Notes: generated by a model not told the origin, from the sequence alone. A DNA stretch of 20,939 bases from Betaproteobacteria bacterium (GCA_005889025.1 VBCZ01000021.1:1-20939), one strand, 5' to 3'. Positions 1 through 8,606 are shown, counted from the first letter of the stretch. A program made the numbers and translations.

Positions 1-90
1 CTGGAGCCTTATGATTGCCTGTCGCCGCCGCTCATGGACTTGATCGCGACGCATGCCGCGAAAGCCAAGGGCACCCTCTACCACGCGTAG
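1..90 (+). CDS. Possible 3' end of an unidentified gene running in from the left edge
   Basis: Frame 1 is open from the first base to a TAG at 88-90 and gives 29 residues, ending in KGTLYHA. The codons have the G/C-rich third positions seen in the neighbouring genes, and the residue mix looks like a normal soluble protein end. The gene would converge on the FAD-subunit gene that ends at 189. I do not recognise the family from this piece. A 90-base open stretch in high-GC DNA can occur by chance, so this remains tentative. Confidence 0.3.
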   Translation: MEPYDCLSPPLMDLIATHAAKAKGTLYHA

Positions 91-145
91 GAGCGTCCAG
101 CCCAGCAAGGCGCCGCTGGTCCAGCAGTAGCTCAACCGCGATCGG

Positions 146-189
146 GAACGGTAGGGTCGGCGCGAGCGGCACGCCGATCCTTCCCGTTC
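146..189. terminator. Imperfect nested inverted repeat between convergent gene ends
   Basis: Outer arms GAACGG (146-151) and CCGTTC (184-189) enclose inner arms TCGGCG (157-162) and CGCCGA (172-177), with a 9-base loop. It lies at the end of the FAD-subunit gene and beyond the possible plus-strand gene end, where a bidirectional terminator would be expected. There is no clear T-tract on either side, so an intrinsic terminator is only suggested. Confidence 0.3.
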
Positions 190-992
190 TAGCGCGCCGC
201 TGCAACCGCCCTCGACGCCAGCACCGATACAAGGTGCGCGCGGTATTCTGCCGATCCATGCAGATCGCTGTTCAAGTGATCGGACGAAATCTTCACCGCC
301 TTGGCGGCGTCCGCCGTGAAACTCTTCGCCAGCGCATTCTCGATCGCGGTCGCGCGATGCACGTGCGCGGCCGCACCTGTCACAGCGACCCGAATGCCGC
401 CGCGCGTGTCGGCGACCAGAACACCCACCAGCGCGAAGCGCGACGCGGGTTGCGGAAACTTCACATACGCCGCTTTTTTCGGAATCGGGAAGCTCACCGA
501 TGTGATGATCTCGTCGGCGGCCAGCGCCGTTTCGTACATTCCTTTGAAGAAATCGTCGGCGGCGATCTTGCGCTTGTTGGTCTGCACGGTCGCACCCAGC
601 GCCAGGACCGCGGCGGGGTAGTCCGCCGCGGGATCGTTGTTGGCGATCGAGCCGCCGATGGTGCCTCGATTTCTGACCTGGCGGTCGCCGATCCCCTCGG
701 CGAGCTCGGCGAGCGCCGGAATCGCCTGCCTGACGACCGGTGACGATGCGACTTCGGCGTGCGTGGTCAGCGCGCCGATCACGATTGCCGCATTGTCGCC
801 TGATCCGTTCTTCTTGATGCCCTTGAGATCGGGTATACCGGAGAGATCGACGACCGTTCCGGGATTGGCCAGGCGCAGCTTCATCGCTCCGACGAGGCTC
901 TGGCCGCCAGCGAGTGCTTTCCCGCCTGTCTTGGCCAGCGCCGACGAGGCGTCCGCGACCGATTTGGCACGTTGATATTCGAATGCGTACAT
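189..992 (-). CDS. FAD-binding subunit of a xanthine dehydrogenase/CoxM-family molybdenum hydroxylase
   Basis: This 267-residue protein is the medium, FAD-carrying subunit that passes electrons from the 2Fe-2S subunit to the acceptor. The two FAD-binding motifs are visible: AGGQSLVGAMK near residues 32-42 and TIGGSIANNDPAADYP near residues 110-125. The length is usual for CoxM-like subunits and both ends look complete. The ATG at 992 is preceded by AAGGAGG at good spacing. It is the last gene of the minus-strand operon and is separated from the Mo-subunit gene by 163 bases holding a REP-like repeat, so its own strong ribosome binding site may matter for subunit balance. The substrate cannot be told from this subunit. 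Confidence 0.93.
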   Translation of the reverse strand: MYAFEYQRAKSVADASSALAKTGGKALAGGQSLVGAMKLRLANPGTVVDLSGIPDLKGIKKNGSGDNAAIVIGALTTHAEVASSPVVRQAIPALAELAEGIGDRQVRNRGTIGGSIANNDPAADYPAAVLALGATVQTNKRKIAADDFFKGMYETALAADEIITSVSFPIPKKAAYVKFPQPASRFALVGVLVADTRGGIRVAVTGAAAHVHRATAIENALAKSFTADAAKAVKISSDHLNSDLHGSAEYRAHLVSVLASRAVAAAR

Positions 993-1060
993 GATGGTGC
1001 CTCCTTAATCTTCACTCACATCGATGCGTTGGTGCGTCGGCACCTCGCCCAGTTCACATC

Positions 1061-1140
1061 CGTTCGCCCTGAGCCTGTCCGGTGAACGCAAAGTCCCTTG
1101 TCGCCCGTTCGTTCGTGGGTCGACGAGATCACCACGACGG
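1061..1140. repeat. Degenerate REP-like palindromic repeat pair in the intergenic gap
   Basis: The 163-base gap between the Mo- and FAD-subunit genes holds two imperfect palindromes. The first, at 1061-1088, starts CGTTCGCCCTGAGCCTGTC and returns with GGTGAACG. The second, at 1111-1138, has GTTCGTGG facing CCACGAC. Both resemble the TTCGCCCTGAGC-TGTC / TTCGTGG-CCACGAAC intergenic repeats that I recall from many Burkholderiales genomes, but neither is a perfect copy. Such elements can form mRNA hairpins between operon genes. Confidence 0.5.
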
Positions 1141-1155
1141 AATCGATGGCTTGCG

Positions 1156-3522
1156 CTAATGTTTTGCTGTCTGTATCGCAGTCCACACGCGTTGCGGCGT
1201 CGCCGGCATGTCGAGATAGGTCACGCCTGCGCCGGCAAGCGCGTCGTGCACCGCGTTCATCAGCGCCGCGGGCGCGCCGATCGCGCCGGCCTCGCCGCAT
1301 CCCTTGGCGCCCAGGGGATTGTGCGTGCAGGGCGTGACCTTGGTCGCGACCTTGAAGGATGGCACATGGTGCGCACGCGGCAACGCGTAGTCCATGAGGC
1401 TGCCCGTGAGCAGCTGTCCGCTTTCCTTGTCGTAGACGCACGCTTCCAGGAGCGCCTGGCCGATGCCCTGCGCGAGTCCTCCATGCACCTGCCCTTCCAC
1501 GATCATCGGATTGATGATGTTGCCGAAGTCGTCGCAGGCGGAGAAGTTCAGGATCTGTACGTCACCCGTGTCGGGATCGATCTCGACTTCGCAGATATGT
1601 GTTCCCGCAGGAAACGTGAAGTTCGTTGGATCGTAGAACGCGGTCTCGTCCAGACCCGGCTCGAGCTTGTACAGCGGATAGTTGTGCGGCACATACGCCG
1701 CTAGCGCGACCTCGCCGAAGGCTTTGCTGCGATCGGTGCCGGCAACGGTGAACTTCCCATCCTTGAATTCGACGTCGGCTTCCGCGGCTTCGAGCAGATG
1801 CGCGGCGATTTTCTTTCCCTTGGCGACGATCTTGTCCAGCGCTTTCACGATCGCGGTTCCCCCCACCGCCAGCGAGCGCGAGCCATAGGTCCCCATGCCG
1901 AAGGGAATGCGTCCCGTGTCGCCGTGGACGACCTCGACGTTGTCTATCGGAATACCGAGCCTGCTCGCGACCACCTGCGCAAACGTCGTCTCGTGGCCCT
2001 GACCATGGCTGTGCGAGCCGGTGAACACCGTCACGCCGCCGGTCGGGTTGACGCGCACTTGGCCGACCTCGTAAAGGCCTGCGCGCGCGCCCAACGCGCC
2101 CCCGATGTTCGACGGGGCGATGCCGCACGCCTCGATGTATGACGCGTAGCCGATGCCGCGCAACTTGCCGCGTTTGGCGGACTCGGACTTGCGCGAGGGA
2201 AAGCCTTTGACGTCGGCGAGCTTCATGGCTTCGTCGAGACAGGCATCGTAGCCGCCGGTGTCGTACGTCAGCGCGACAGGCGTTTGATAGGGAAAGCTGC
2301 GAATGAAATTTCGCCGGCGGATCTCGTCCTGGGCGATGCCCATTTCCACCGCGGCGGCATGCACGAGCCGCTCGACGACATAGGTCGCTTCCGGCCGGCC
2401 GGCGCCGCGATAGGCGTCGACCGGCGCCGTGTTGGTGAATACCGCTGTGACTTCGCAATGGATCACCGGCGTGGTGTACTGCCCGGCGAGCAGCGTCGCA
2501 TACAGGATGGTCGGAATGCACGACGCGAACGTCGACAGGTACGCGCCCATCGCGGCGGTCGTTTGCACGCGCATGCCGAGAAACTTGCCGTCCTTGTCCA
2601 GCGCAAGCTCGGCGTGCGTAACGTGGTCGCGGCCGTGGGCGTCGGACAGGAAGGCTTCGCTGCGATCCGCGGTCCATTTGATGGGGCGGTTGACTTGCTT
2701 CGACGCCCACACCAGCGCGGTCTCTTCCGGATACAGGTAGATCTTGGAGCCGAAACCGCCACCGACGTCAGGCGCGATGACGCGCACCTTGGTTTCCGGC
2801 AGCCCCAGAACGAATGCCGTCATCAACAGCCGCTCGACGTGCGGGTTCTGGCTGGTCACATACAGCGTGTAGCTGTCGTCGGCGCGGTTGAAGCTCGCGA
2901 CCGCGGCACGAGGCTCGATCGCGTTGGGAATGAGTCGATTGTTGACGATGTCGAGCTTGGTCACGTGCGCCGCCTTGGCGAAGGCCGCGTCGACCGCCGC
3001 TTTGTCACCGAGCGCCCACGTATAACATTTGTTGCCGGGAGCGCCGTCATGGATCAGCGGCGCACCGGACTTCAACGCCGCGACGGGATCGACCACCGGG
3101 GCCAGCACTTCGTAGTCGACTTCTATCTGCTCTGCCGCATCCTTCGCCTGCGCCAACGTTTCCGCGATGACCAGCGCCACGCCGTCGCCGACATAGCGCA
3201 CCTTGCCTTGCGCGAGGACGGGGTGCGGCGGCTCTTTCATCGGCTGACCGTCGGTACCCGTGATCAGCCAGCCACAGGGCAGTCCATTGACCCCGGTCAA
3301 GTCACCGCCGGTAAATACGGCCACGACGCCGGGCGCCGACTTCGCCTTGGTCGTGTCGATACCGCGTATTTTCGCGTGGGCGTGGGGAGAACGCAGAAAG
3401 TACGCCCAGGTCTGGTTGTGCGCATTGACGTCGTCGGTAAACTGCCCTGCCCCGGTCAAAAATCGCTTGTCTTCCTTGCGGCGGACTGATTGCCCGACGC
3501 TGCTGAGATCGTTTGCGCCCAT
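1156..3522 (-). CDS. Molybdopterin-binding large subunit, CoxL-like form II molybdenum hydroxylase
   Basis: This 788-residue protein carries the Mo-pterin (MCD) active site. The loop that separates true CO dehydrogenase (form I, AYXCSFR) from form II proteins reads AYRGAGR at residues 370-376, so it is form II, and CO should not be assumed as substrate. PDVGGGFGSK (251-260) and the C-terminal GCGEAGAIGAP, with the probable catalytic Glu near 744, are both present. The length is typical and no domain is missing. The ATG at 3522 follows the 2Fe-2S gene's stop by three bases, and an AAAGGA ribosome binding site lies inside the end of that gene, which suggests translational coupling. No maturation genes (coxD/E/F/G-like) are seen nearby. 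A heterocycle, aldehyde or other hydroxylation substrate is possible. Confidence 0.94.
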   Translation of the reverse strand: MGANDLSSVGQSVRRKEDKRFLTGAGQFTDDVNAHNQTWAYFLRSPHAHAKIRGIDTTKAKSAPGVVAVFTGGDLTGVNGLPCGWLITGTDGQPMKEPPHPVLAQGKVRYVGDGVALVIAETLAQAKDAAEQIEVDYEVLAPVVDPVAALKSGAPLIHDGAPGNKCYTWALGDKAAVDAAFAKAAHVTKLDIVNNRLIPNAIEPRAAVASFNRADDSYTLYVTSQNPHVERLLMTAFVLGLPETKVRVIAPDVGGGFGSKIYLYPEETALVWASKQVNRPIKWTADRSEAFLSDAHGRDHVTHAELALDKDGKFLGMRVQTTAAMGAYLSTFASCIPTILYATLLAGQYTTPVIHCEVTAVFTNTAPVDAYRGAGRPEATYVVERLVHAAAVEMGIAQDEIRRRNFIRSFPYQTPVALTYDTGGYDACLDEAMKLADVKGFPSRKSESAKRGKLRGIGYASYIEACGIAPSNIGGALGARAGLYEVGQVRVNPTGGVTVFTGSHSHGQGHETTFAQVVASRLGIPIDNVEVVHGDTGRIPFGMGTYGSRSLAVGGTAIVKALDKIVAKGKKIAAHLLEAAEADVEFKDGKFTVAGTDRSKAFGEVALAAYVPHNYPLYKLEPGLDETAFYDPTNFTFPAGTHICEVEIDPDTGDVQILNFSACDDFGNIINPMIVEGQVHGGLAQGIGQALLEACVYDKESGQLLTGSLMDYALPRAHHVPSFKVATKVTPCTHNPLGAKGCGEAGAIGAPAALMNAVHDALAGAGVTYLDMPATPQRVWTAIQTAKH

Positions 3523-3525
3523 GGC

Positions 3526-3996
<471 letters not shown>

Positions 3997-4069
3997 GAGC
4001 GCACTCCTTAGGTTGGATGCTGCCGCGAGAGAATGTTGTTGTTAGAGTGATGACGCGGAAGGCGCTGTG

Positions 4070-4098
4070 AGCATACTCCGCGCAACGCGCAGCGGCAA
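4070..4098 (-). promoter_or_regulatory. Candidate sigma-70 promoter for the molybdenum hydroxylase operon
   Basis: Read on the minus strand, TTGCCG (4098-4093) and TATGCT (4075-4070) are separated by exactly 17 bases, about 75 bases upstream of the GTG at 3996. Each box matches four of six consensus positions. The rest of the 258-base gap between this operon and the CoA-transferase gene shows no convincing gene. Confidence 0.25.
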
Positions 4099-4254
4099 TG
4101 CTCCCCAACGGCGTCTCCAGGCCCTGCAGCGAATCGCCGCGCGGCACGATATGCAGCAGTCCGCGTGTGGAAGTACGATCATGCCTGGTCCGGCTCCTGC
4201 ACCCAATACGGCGCCGGAGGGTAACCGCCGACAACGTCCTCGGAAAGGCACGCG

Positions 4255-5315
4255 ATGGGGCCTCTGGCAGGAATCAAGATCGTCGAAATCGCCGGGATAG
4301 GCCCGGGGCCCTTTTGCGCCATGATGCTCGCGGACATGGGCGCCGAGATCGTCTGCATCGATAGGCCGCGCTCGCCCGGCTCGGGCATCGACGATGTACT
4401 TGGAAAGAGCCGCAGGGATGCGACTCAACGCGGAAGGCCGACGATCAACCTGGATCTAAAGAGTGCCGGCGGCGTCGCCGTTGCCATGGAGCTCATCGAG
4501 CGCGCCGATGCGCTGATCGAAGGATTTCGTCCTGGCGTGATGGAGCGGCTGGGCCTGGGGCCTTACGAATGTCTCGAGCGCAACCCCCGGCTGATCTACG
4601 GCCGCGTGACCGGATGGGGGCAGGACGGTCCGCTGGCACGGACGGCGGGGCACGACATCGACTACATTGCCATCAGCGGCGTGCTGTCGTGCATCGGCAC
4701 TTGTGCGCGTTGCTGGAGGCACGCAACTCGGGCAAAGGACAGGTGGTCGATGCGGCGATGGTCGACGGCGCCGCCCTGTTGATGGCCAACATCTATAGCC
4801 GCAACTCGATGGGGATGTGGACCAACGAACGCGGCAGCAATGCGCTGGACGGCGGCGCGCCGTGGTATGGAGTCTACGAATGCGCGGATGGGCGCTTCGT
4901 GGCCGTCGGCGCCATCGAGCCCCAGTTCTATGCAGTGCTTCTTGAAAAATGCGGGATCGACGATCCTTCGCTGAAGCCCCAATGGAAGCAAGCGGACTGG
5001 CCCAAACAACGCGAACGGCTCGCGGCAATCTTCAGAACGCAGGCACGCGACGAATGGTGTGCGCGCGCCGCCGGAAGCGATGCCTGCCTTGCGCCGGTTC
5101 TCGATCTCGACGAGGCGCCAAGACATCCACACTGCACAGCGCGAGGCACGTTCATGAGCGTCGACGGTATCGTCCAGCCTGCCCCCGCGCCGCGCTTCAG
5201 CCGGACAGCGCTCGAGTCCCGGAGTGCGGCGGACGCTGCGCGTGCGATTGTCCAATCGTGGGGCCTCGGTCCTGCAGCGAAGAAGCTCTTCCCTGGCGCC
5301 GCAGAATCGTCGTGA
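4255..5315 (+). pseudogene. CaiB/BaiF (class III) CoA-transferase family gene, AMACR-like, disrupted by an out-of-frame internal deletion
   Basis: Frame 1 gives a good N-terminal half from the ATG at 4255: GIKIVEIAGIGPGPF, MLADMGAE, FRPGVMERLG, and the conserved His133 in TAGHDIDYIAISG. Homology then jumps at about 4695-4703 into frame 3, which continues CALLEARNSGKGQ, VDAAMVDGAALL and so on to a normal end at 5315. Family members have about 28 more residues between these pieces, including the PPLNLVGDFGGGG segment that carries the catalytic Asp (Asp156 in mycobacterial AMACR). So the gene has lost a stretch that is not a multiple of three and cannot make an active enzyme as read. The intact relatives are racemases or CoA-transferases acting on acyl-CoAs. 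GGAAAGG precedes the start. An assembly error is the main alternative. Confidence 0.85.
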
Positions 5316-5411
5316 AAAAAGCGTAGCGCATAACAAGCTCCGACCTTGCCTGAGATCGCTGGACCGAAGACGACGCCTTCCCCGCAGTAGATCGCGATTG
5401 TCGCTCCCGCC

Positions 5412-5981
5412 TCACAGGTTCGCGATGTACTGCGATAGGTTTTCGATATCCTGGTCGGATAGCGTGCTGGCGACGCTGGTCATGTTACCGGCATCATTGG
5501 TACGGCGCCGCGCCTTGAAATCCTCGAGTTGTTTCTTCACGTATTTGTAGTGTTGACCGGCGACGCGGGGGATTTCGTTTTGTCCGACGAACCCGCCGAG
5601 ATGGCACATCGGGCACAGAACTTCGTCCGATTTCGCCTTGCCCGCCGCAACCTTGGCTCCATCGGCCTTGAAGCCGGTGGGAAGCTGTTTCTGTGCCGCA
5701 AAGAAGTTTCCGAGCGCGATCATGTCCTCTGTCGAAAGATTCGCAGCCATCGGTGACATTTGCGGGTCGCTGCGACGGCCTTCCTTGAAATCCTTGAGCT
5801 GAATGTACGTATAGCGCCAGGTCTGACCGGCGAGAATGGGGTAATCCGGATTCGGCGAATTGCCGTTCGGCCCATGGCAGGCGGAACAGACTTCCGCCTT
5901 CTGCCGCACAGCCGCATCGTCTTGCGCCGTCGCTGCGGATGCGGCGAGCGCAAGCACCAGAATGAAGAGAAGTCCGGGCAT
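5412..5981 (-). CDS. Diheme cytochrome c, c4-like, periplasmic
   Basis: The ATG at 5981 gives 189 residues with a signal peptide (hydrophobic 3-18, likely cleavage after ATA at 19). Two heme c sites follow in tandem domains: CSACH at 32-36 and CPMCH at 123-127. Candidate Met axial ligands lie in MSPMAANL (75-82) and in the matching MTSVASTL late in domain 2. This tandem layout is that of cytochrome c4 or related diheme c553. It lies 80 bases downstream of a PQQ-dependent dehydrogenase on the same strand and is its likely electron acceptor. In-frame GTG (5984) and TTG (5990) codons are alternative starts. No good Shine-Dalgarno is visible, because the space upstream is taken by a terminator-like hairpin and T-run. 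Confidence 0.9.
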   Translation of the reverse strand: MPGLLFILVLALAASAATAQDDAAVRQKAEVCSACHGPNGNSPNPDYPILAGQTWRYTYIQLKDFKEGRRSDPQMSPMAANLSTEDMIALGNFFAAQKQLPTGFKADGAKVAAGKAKSDEVLCPMCHLGGFVGQNEIPRVAGQHYKYVKKQLEDFKARRRTNDAGNMTSVASTLSDQDIENLSQYIANL

Positions 5982-5986
5982 CACTA

Positions 5987-6025
5987 ACAAGAAAAGCGGC
6001 CACTCAGTCTGACCTGAGCGGCCGC
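5987..6025 (-). terminator. Rho-independent terminator or attenuator between the quinoprotein and cytochrome c genes
   Basis: On the minus strand GCGGCCGCTCAG (6025-6014), a 6-base loop and CTGAGTGGCCGC (6007-5996) form a 12-bp stem with one mismatch, followed directly by TTTTCTTGTT. It lies 36 bases after the quinoprotein stop and just before the cytochrome c start, so it could cut transcription between the two genes and lower cytochrome output. Confidence 0.65.
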
Positions 6026-6061
6026 GATTGGTTCTTAGAGCGTGGCTTTATCGGAACAGTG

Positions 6062-7789
6062 CTAAGGGATCGCAAACACGAACACACTGTTGCCTCGCTT
6101 GGCGTCTATCTGATTATTGCCGCCCGCCGCAACTGCGATGTACTGCTTGCCATCCACCATGTACGAAACAGCGGGGGCGTTGACGCCTGCTCCGCAGTTG
6201 TACTTCCACAGCTCCTTGCCGGTCTTGGCGTCATACGCCTTGAACCATCCGTTCGCCTCACCGTTGAATACCAGATCGCCTGCGGTTGCAAGGACGCCGC
6301 CGATCAGAGGCTGAGGCGTCTTCACCTTCCACGTGACTTTCCCCGTATCCAGATTGACGGCGACGAGTTGTCCCCATTGCTGCTCGCTCGGGATCGTCTT
6401 GAACGCGCCGCCGAGCCACAGCTTGCCGCCAGGATAAGGCACTTCCTCGACGTGATACGTCATCGGCTGATGCAGATTGGCGGCATACGCGAGACGAAGT
6501 TTGGGATTGACCGCCATCGGCGACCACTCCACGCCGCCGTTCGCGCCCGGCAACATCCGCGCACCCTCTTTGGTCGGCAGCACCCACATGTTCTCCTGCG
6601 GGATCATGGCCTCGGAAAAGCGGATCAGCTTGCCGGTATTGCGCTCATGGACGTAGATGTGGCCGGTCTTTCCGCCGTGAATGACGACGTCGACCATCTT
6701 GCCGCTCGCGTCCTTCGCCTGCGTCAGGATGGTAGGGCTCACTGCATCCAGGTCCCAGACATCGTGTGCGATGTACTGGAAATGCCACTTGTATGTCCCC
6801 TTGTCTAGATCGATCGCCACGATGGAGTTGGTATAGAGATTGTCGCCCGGGCGGATCGCACCGTAGAGGTCCGGCGACGGATTGCCGGCGACAAAGAACA
6901 CCGTGCGCGTTTTCTTGTCGATCGCCGGGGTCATCCATACGCCGCCGCCCAGCGTCTGATAGAACGAGCTGTCCTTGGCGAATGCCGCTTTTTCGGCGTC
7001 GATGTTGCGGTGCATGTCGCGGCCGGTGGCATCCTTGGGATTCCAGATGCCTTCGTGTCCTTTTTCCGGAATCGTGTAGAACGTCCACAGCAGCTTCCCA
7101 TCGTTCGCATCGAACGCCTTGACGAAGCCGCGAACGCCGTACTCGCCCCCGTTGGTGCCGATGAGCACCTTGCCGTCGACGTACGCGGGAGCCATGGTTT
7201 CGGAGTAGCCCTTGTCGGGATCGGCGATCTGCGTTTCCCAAAGGAGCTTTCCGGTCTTGGCGTCCAGCGCCACCAGCTTGGCGTCGATCGTTCCCATGAA
7301 CAGCTTGCCCTCCGATACCGCGACGCCGCGATTGTTGTTGCCGCAGCACACGGTGACGATCGGCCCGAGCTTGTGCTTGTAATGCCAATATTCCTCGCCG
7401 GTCTTCGCGTCGATGGCGTAAGCGTGGTTGAACGACGTAGTCAGGAACATCACGCCGTTCACGACGATCGGCGCCGTTTCCATCGACTCAAGCACCGCCG
7501 TCTGAAATACGAAGGCGGGTTTGAGCTTGCCGACGTTCGCGCCGTTGATCTGCGCGCCGGCGTAGTAGCGAGTCTGGTCATAGCTGCCGTTGGGATGGAT
7601 CCAGTTCTTGGCATCTGAGGGCGCGGCATCGAGCATCGCTTGCGATACCGGGGTCAGATTGCCCGACATGGCCTTGGAAGTCGTCGTTGCGCTTCCCGCC
7701 GTTTCCTGGCCGGTCACGCTGCCGACGCCCGCGATGACCAGTGCAATACCTGCGGCAATACCCGTGAATCTGCTTATGTGTCGCAACAT
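6062..7789 (-). CDS. PQQ-dependent alcohol/methanol-dehydrogenase-family quinoprotein, periplasmic
   Basis: The start at 7789 gives 575 residues: a signal peptide (about 1-28), then an eight-bladed propeller with repeated W-type sheets (GEEYWHY, GKLLWE, GKLLWTF, GKELWKY). The vicinal disulfide that stacks on PQQ is seen as VCCG (Cys148-149). By comparison with methanol dehydrogenase, Glu216 (GGEYG) and Asn303 (AGNPSPD) are likely metal ligands and Asp346 in HDVWDLD is the catalytic base. Asp348, two residues on, matches the extra Asp of lanthanide-type enzymes. Unlike the soluble quinohemoprotein types, no C-terminal heme domain is present, so an external cytochrome c is needed. The open frame extends to 8026, but the ATG at 7789 has AGGAGG at good spacing and starts the signal peptide. 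The substrate is unknown; I do not call it mxaF or xoxF. Confidence 0.93.
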   Translation of the reverse strand: MLRHISRFTGIAAGIALVIAGVGSVTGQETAGSATTTSKAMSGNLTPVSQAMLDAAPSDAKNWIHPNGSYDQTRYYAGAQINGANVGKLKPAFVFQTAVLESMETAPIVVNGVMFLTTSFNHAYAIDAKTGEEYWHYKHKLGPIVTVCCGNNNRGVAVSEGKLFMGTIDAKLVALDAKTGKLLWETQIADPDKGYSETMAPAYVDGKVLIGTNGGEYGVRGFVKAFDANDGKLLWTFYTIPEKGHEGIWNPKDATGRDMHRNIDAEKAAFAKDSSFYQTLGGGVWMTPAIDKKTRTVFFVAGNPSPDLYGAIRPGDNLYTNSIVAIDLDKGTYKWHFQYIAHDVWDLDAVSPTILTQAKDASGKMVDVVIHGGKTGHIYVHERNTGKLIRFSEAMIPQENMWVLPTKEGARMLPGANGGVEWSPMAVNPKLRLAYAANLHQPMTYHVEEVPYPGGKLWLGGAFKTIPSEQQWGQLVAVNLDTGKVTWKVKTPQPLIGGVLATAGDLVFNGEANGWFKAYDAKTGKELWKYNCGAGVNAPAVSYMVDGKQYIAVAAGGNNQIDAKRGNSVFVFAIP

Positions 7790-7876
7790 GGAGTCCCTCC
7801 TGGTGTGCTGGTAAGGCTTCTTCTTGAGATCGGAATTCGTGCCGGCAAGCTCGCCGCGCCGCTCCGATCGCTTTGG

Positions 7877-7905
7877 TTTATAGTCCAATCTGCAGTCGAT
7901 TGCAA
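7877..7905 (-). promoter_or_regulatory. Candidate promoter for the quinoprotein gene with an overlapping near-palindrome
   Basis: On the minus strand TTGCAA (7905-7900) and TATAAA (7882-7877) are 17 bases apart, matching four and five consensus positions, about 90 bases upstream of the ATG at 7789. A near-perfect palindrome, GCAGTCGATTGC (7892-7903, one mismatched pair), overlaps the -35 box and spacer, where a regulator could bind. The 239-base gap to the divergent ankyrin gene holds nothing else that I can recognise. Confidence 0.4.
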
Positions 7906-8028
7906 ACCTGTGGGCCGCAGGCTCCGAGCGAACACCGCGGCCGGGGCGTCCGCCCGATCGAGCCGGCTTTAAGTAAAGCGCAAATCCATCGAAACGCATC
8001 AAAGACACCCGGGCTGGCGTCAGCAAAT

Positions 8029-8598
8029 GTGCGGCTGCTCAATGCCGCCCGCACGGGCGACGAGGCGGGCGTAAGGCAGGCGCTTCGCGACGGGGCCGCA
8101 TCCAACGCGCGCAATCGTTTGGGCGAAACCGCGTTGCTGGTTGCACTCAAGAACGACCGGCCGCGCATGGCAGAGCAGATGATCGATGCCGGCACCGACG
8201 TCAACCTTGCGGCGGTCAACGGTGTTACTCCGTTGATGGCTGCGGCGCACTCGGGCCAAAGCGAGATCGTCAGATCGCTGATCGCGAAAGGGGCGGACCC
8301 CAACGCCGTCGACCGGTTGAAAAAAAATGCCATGACTTATGCAGCCGGGCAAGGGCAGACCGGTGTCGTGCAATTATTGCTGCAGGCAGGAATCGATCCG
8401 AACGCGGTCTACGTGCACGACTTGACGGCGCTGATGTGGGCCGCGGGTTACGGCAAGACGGAGACCGTCAAGCTGCTGCTTGATTCCGGCGCGAGAGCGG
8501 ATCTCAAGGACGATCGCGGCAAGACGGCGCTGGACATTGCGCGCGAGGGCAATTACGCGGCCACGGCGGAGCTGCTTGCTGCGAGCATGCGCCGATAA
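8029..8598 (+). CDS. Ankyrin-repeat protein, N-terminus uncertain
   Basis: At least five ankyrin repeats run to the stop at 8598, seen in NGVTPLMAAAHSGQ, AKGADPNAVD, AMTYAAGQGQTGVVQLLLQAG, TALMWAAGYGKTETVKLLLDSG and GKTALDIAREGNY. Such domains bind partner proteins. The start is unclear. The frame is open back to a TTG at 7873, but 7877-7905 looks like the promoter of the opposite gene and the 5' codons read unlike a protein. GTG at 8029 is the first start next to ankyrin-like sequence and gives 189 residues; TTG at 7900 is another option. None has a good ribosome binding site and none gives a signal peptide, although ankyrin proteins beside periplasmic oxidoreductases are often exported. A lost 5' end is possible. 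Confidence 0.75.
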   Translation: MRLLNAARTGDEAGVRQALRDGAASNARNRLGETALLVALKNDRPRMAEQMIDAGTDVNLAAVNGVTPLMAAAHSGQSEIVRSLIAKGADPNAVDRLKKNAMTYAAGQGQTGVVQLLLQAGIDPNAVYVHDLTALMWAAGYGKTETVKLLLDSGARADLKDDRGKTALDIAREGNYAATAELLAASMRR

Positions 8599-8606
8599 GT
8601 CCCACG

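Noticed and set aside
2284..3489. 401-residue plus-strand frame over the Mo-subunit gene
   Set aside because: The opposite strand codes a complete, conserved enzyme, and this frame shows no recognisable motif and an Arg-rich composition.
7790..8026. N-terminal extension of the quinoprotein frame
   Set aside because: The ATG at 7789 has a strong ribosome binding site and begins the signal peptide; the extension contains the likely promoter.
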